DNA from: Streptococcus merionis DSM 19192
Lineage (GTDB): Bacteria; Bacillota; Bacilli; Lactobacillales; Streptococcaceae
Length of the DNA stretch: 47,483 nt
Reading direction: 5' to 3'
Assembly (NCBI RefSeq): GCF_000380085.1
Contig: NZ_KB904546.1
Location: 1 to 47,483, forward strand
A program made the translations under genes and the position numbers. The notes under the pieces were generated by a model that saw nothing but the letters and a program-made list of their open reading frames with translations, had not been told where the DNA came from and searched no databases. Below are positions 46,280-47,483 of the stretch, in pieces; the first letter of the stretch is position 1; each line of letters begins with the position of its first letter.

Positions 46280-46654
46280 TCAATATCCTGTAAACCAGCG
46301 CAACCAATCTTTTTTTTTGAAGCGGTAGACGTATTTCAAAGTAACGAAAGAAGTTACCACAAAAAGCACTAGCAACCAAACTGGTAGATAAAGGACAATC
46401 TTTGACACAAACATGGTGAACCATAGAAGTGTCAAAAGAACAGAAGCAATGACTAGCTTATACCAGCGAAATCCCCTGCCATCAGCCAAATTAAGCGGGG
46501 TTGCCAAAGACAAAGCAACTAATGTTGGAGGGATAGGGACATCTCTCCAACTATTTCCAAGCAAGATATTCAAAACAAGCATAAAGATTCCCCAATAAAA
46601 GCAGCTACACAAAAACCATTTGATCCAGTTGTGGATATATTCTTTAAAAGTCAT
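46280..46654 (-). CDS. Small membrane protein, unknown function
   Basis: The product is a 124-residue protein with four hydrophobic segments (about 11-32, 42-56, 66-86 and 88-108), a basic C-terminus (YRFKKKDWLRW) and no recognised domain. AGAGGAG lies 9 bases before the ATG, and a good promoter precedes it, so the gene is probably real. Neighbours give no hint of a role. Confidence 0.65.
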   Translation of the reverse strand: MTFKEYIHNWIKWFLCSCFYWGIFMLVLNILLGNSWRDVPIPPTLVALSLATPLNLADGRGFRWYKLVIASVLLTLLWFTMFVSKIVLYLPVWLLVLFVVTSFVTLKYVYRFKKKDWLRWFTGY

Positions 46655-46770
46655 GCGTTTAGCTCCTCTCTTTATTGATTGTTCGAGTTCTTTCCCACTC
46701 CCACTACTCCTTTAGCTAGTAAAGACGCTTTAAATGCCAGATTTCAAAGTTAATTCGTTTTGTCATTTTT

Positions 46771-46799
46771 ATTATAGCACTTTTGTAGCTTTATTTCAA
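46771..46799 (-). promoter_or_regulatory. Promoter of the small membrane protein gene
   Basis: The elements are -35 TTGAAA (46794-46799), a 17-base spacer and an extended -10 TGCTATAAT (hexamer 46771-46776). The leader is about 110 bases. Confidence 0.7.
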
Positions 46800-46868
46800 G
46801 AAAGCGATTTCTTTTTTGTAGGACAAATGCAACAAGAAAGTCAATCATTGAAAACAAGAAATGTAGCA

Positions 46869-46897
46869 TAGACAGGATTCCTAAACTATGCTATACT
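46869..46897 (+). promoter_or_regulatory. Promoter of the acetyltransferase gene
   Basis: The elements are -35 TAGACA (46869-46874), a 17-base spacer and an extended -10 TGCTATACT (hexamer 46892-46897). The leader is about 20 bases. Confidence 0.7.
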
Positions 46898-46923
46898 GGA
46901 AAAAATTTTGAGGAGGTCTTGCC

Positions 46924-47199
46924 ATGGAAACTTTACGCTTAGTGACTCCCAGCCTTGATTGGGAAAATGAAATCTTAGCTTACAAAGTAGCTTTTGCAAA
47001 CGAGCATCTATACGGAGGAAATCGGCTGGCTGAGATAGAGAACGTTGAAGACTGGCTTATCCACTTGGAAAAAGAGTCTTCCTACGCCACCTGTCAGAAT
47101 GGACGCTCCCCATCCTCAACCTTTCTTTGCATTCGAGAAAGCGATTCAAAAATGGTTGGCATTTGCAATATTCGTCATGATATAGTCATTAAGTTTTAA
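46924..47199 (+). pseudogene. GNAT acetyltransferase gene truncated by an IS element
   Basis: Only the first ~86 residues of a GNAT N-acetyltransferase (usual length about 170-180) are present: METLRLVTPSLDWENEILAY through SDSKMVGICNIRH. The frame then runs into the IS end and stops at IVIKF. The acetyl-CoA-binding motif (R/Q-x-x-G-x-G/A) that should follow is missing. The promoter and ribosome-binding site (GAGGAGG, 8 bases from the ATG) are intact, so this was a working gene interrupted recently. Confidence 0.8.
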
Positions 47200-47483
47200 A
47201 ATAGTATTCAAAACATTCGGAAATGCTAGAGAGTTTTCTTAACAGCTCTGTTATATGGTACTTCAAAACTGCCCAAGTTTGTTCAATTGGGTTTAGTTCA
47301 GGGGAATAAGGTGGTAGTGGCAAAAAATAGTGATGATGTTGAATACAAATGTTATCCAGTCTGGATTTGGGATGAAAGGAAGCATTATCCATAATCACAA
47401 GATGAGGTTCCCTTAGGCTAGGGATCAACTGTTGCTCAAACCAAGCGACAAAGAAGTCACTTGTCATACTCTCTTTATACATC
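47181..47483 (-). mobile_element. IS630-family insertion sequence, partial (right edge)
   Basis: The transposase C-terminus (stop at 47189) reads leftward from the window edge. It has the DDE-domain signatures VIMDNASFH (second Asp) and PYSPELNPIEQTWAVLK (Glu). Its last ~97 residues are visible. The element end lies within about 47179-47186, next to TATAG, and IS630 elements insert at TA. The remaining part and the other end lie outside the window. Confidence 0.85.

Noticed and set aside
46239..46424. 61-codon minus-strand frame overlapping the small membrane protein gene
   Set aside because: It is out of frame with the better-supported 124-residue ORF and has no ribosome-binding site.

Overview
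The window comes from a low-GC Gram-positive coccus, most likely a Streptococcus of the pyogenic or suis-like groups. The evidence is gene content and order: an ami/opp oligopeptide operon with the long streptococcal AmiC, a D-Ala-D-Ala carboxypeptidase gene, a sufCDSUB operon, rgpG(wecA/tagO)-mecA, uppP, and two cell-wall-sorted proteases, one resembling streptococcal C5a peptidase. Species is not claimed. Nearly everything is on the minus strand. I see no rRNA, tRNA, CRISPR array or prophage.

1-10954: a ten-gene carbohydrate locus in two minus-strand units. The upstream unit (promoter and CcpA cre site at 10912-10954) encodes an ABC sugar importer (lipoprotein, two permeases), a YesL-like membrane protein and a GH36 alpha-galactosidase. 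The downstream unit encodes a GntR/UTRA regulator, a ROK sugar kinase, an SGNH esterase, a CE7-type acetyl esterase and a GH1 glycosidase. Together they suggest import and cytoplasmic breakdown of an acetylated, alpha-galactosylated oligosaccharide.

11000-21740: the ami (opp) oligopeptide importer (amiF, E, D, C, A) with a hairpin attenuator between amiA and amiC, and a second amiA paralogue with its own promoter and terminator. Divergent from it is a DacA-like carboxypeptidase whose KTG motif reads MTG.

21830-32060: a two-gene ABC exporter-like unit flanked by two copies of a small dispersed repeat, a Ser-rich lipoprotein, the Na+/serine-threonine symporter SstT, a candidate 48-residue ORF, and a complete sufCDSUB Fe-S assembly operon whose promoter lies against the rgpG terminator.

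32228-39460: rgpG and mecA, uppP, a pseudouridine-catabolism pair (psuG and an HTH-PfkB fusion that may start at AUU), a 69-residue HTH-like protein and an SPFH/stomatin protein.

39460-47483: a repeat-rich 1.1-kb non-coding stretch, then two divergent secreted proteases. The V8-like serine protease has an in-frame TAA separating it from its LPATG wall anchor. The C5a-peptidase-like subtilase ends in LPQTN. The window closes with a small membrane protein and a GNAT acetyltransferase gene cut by an IS630-family element that runs off the right edge.
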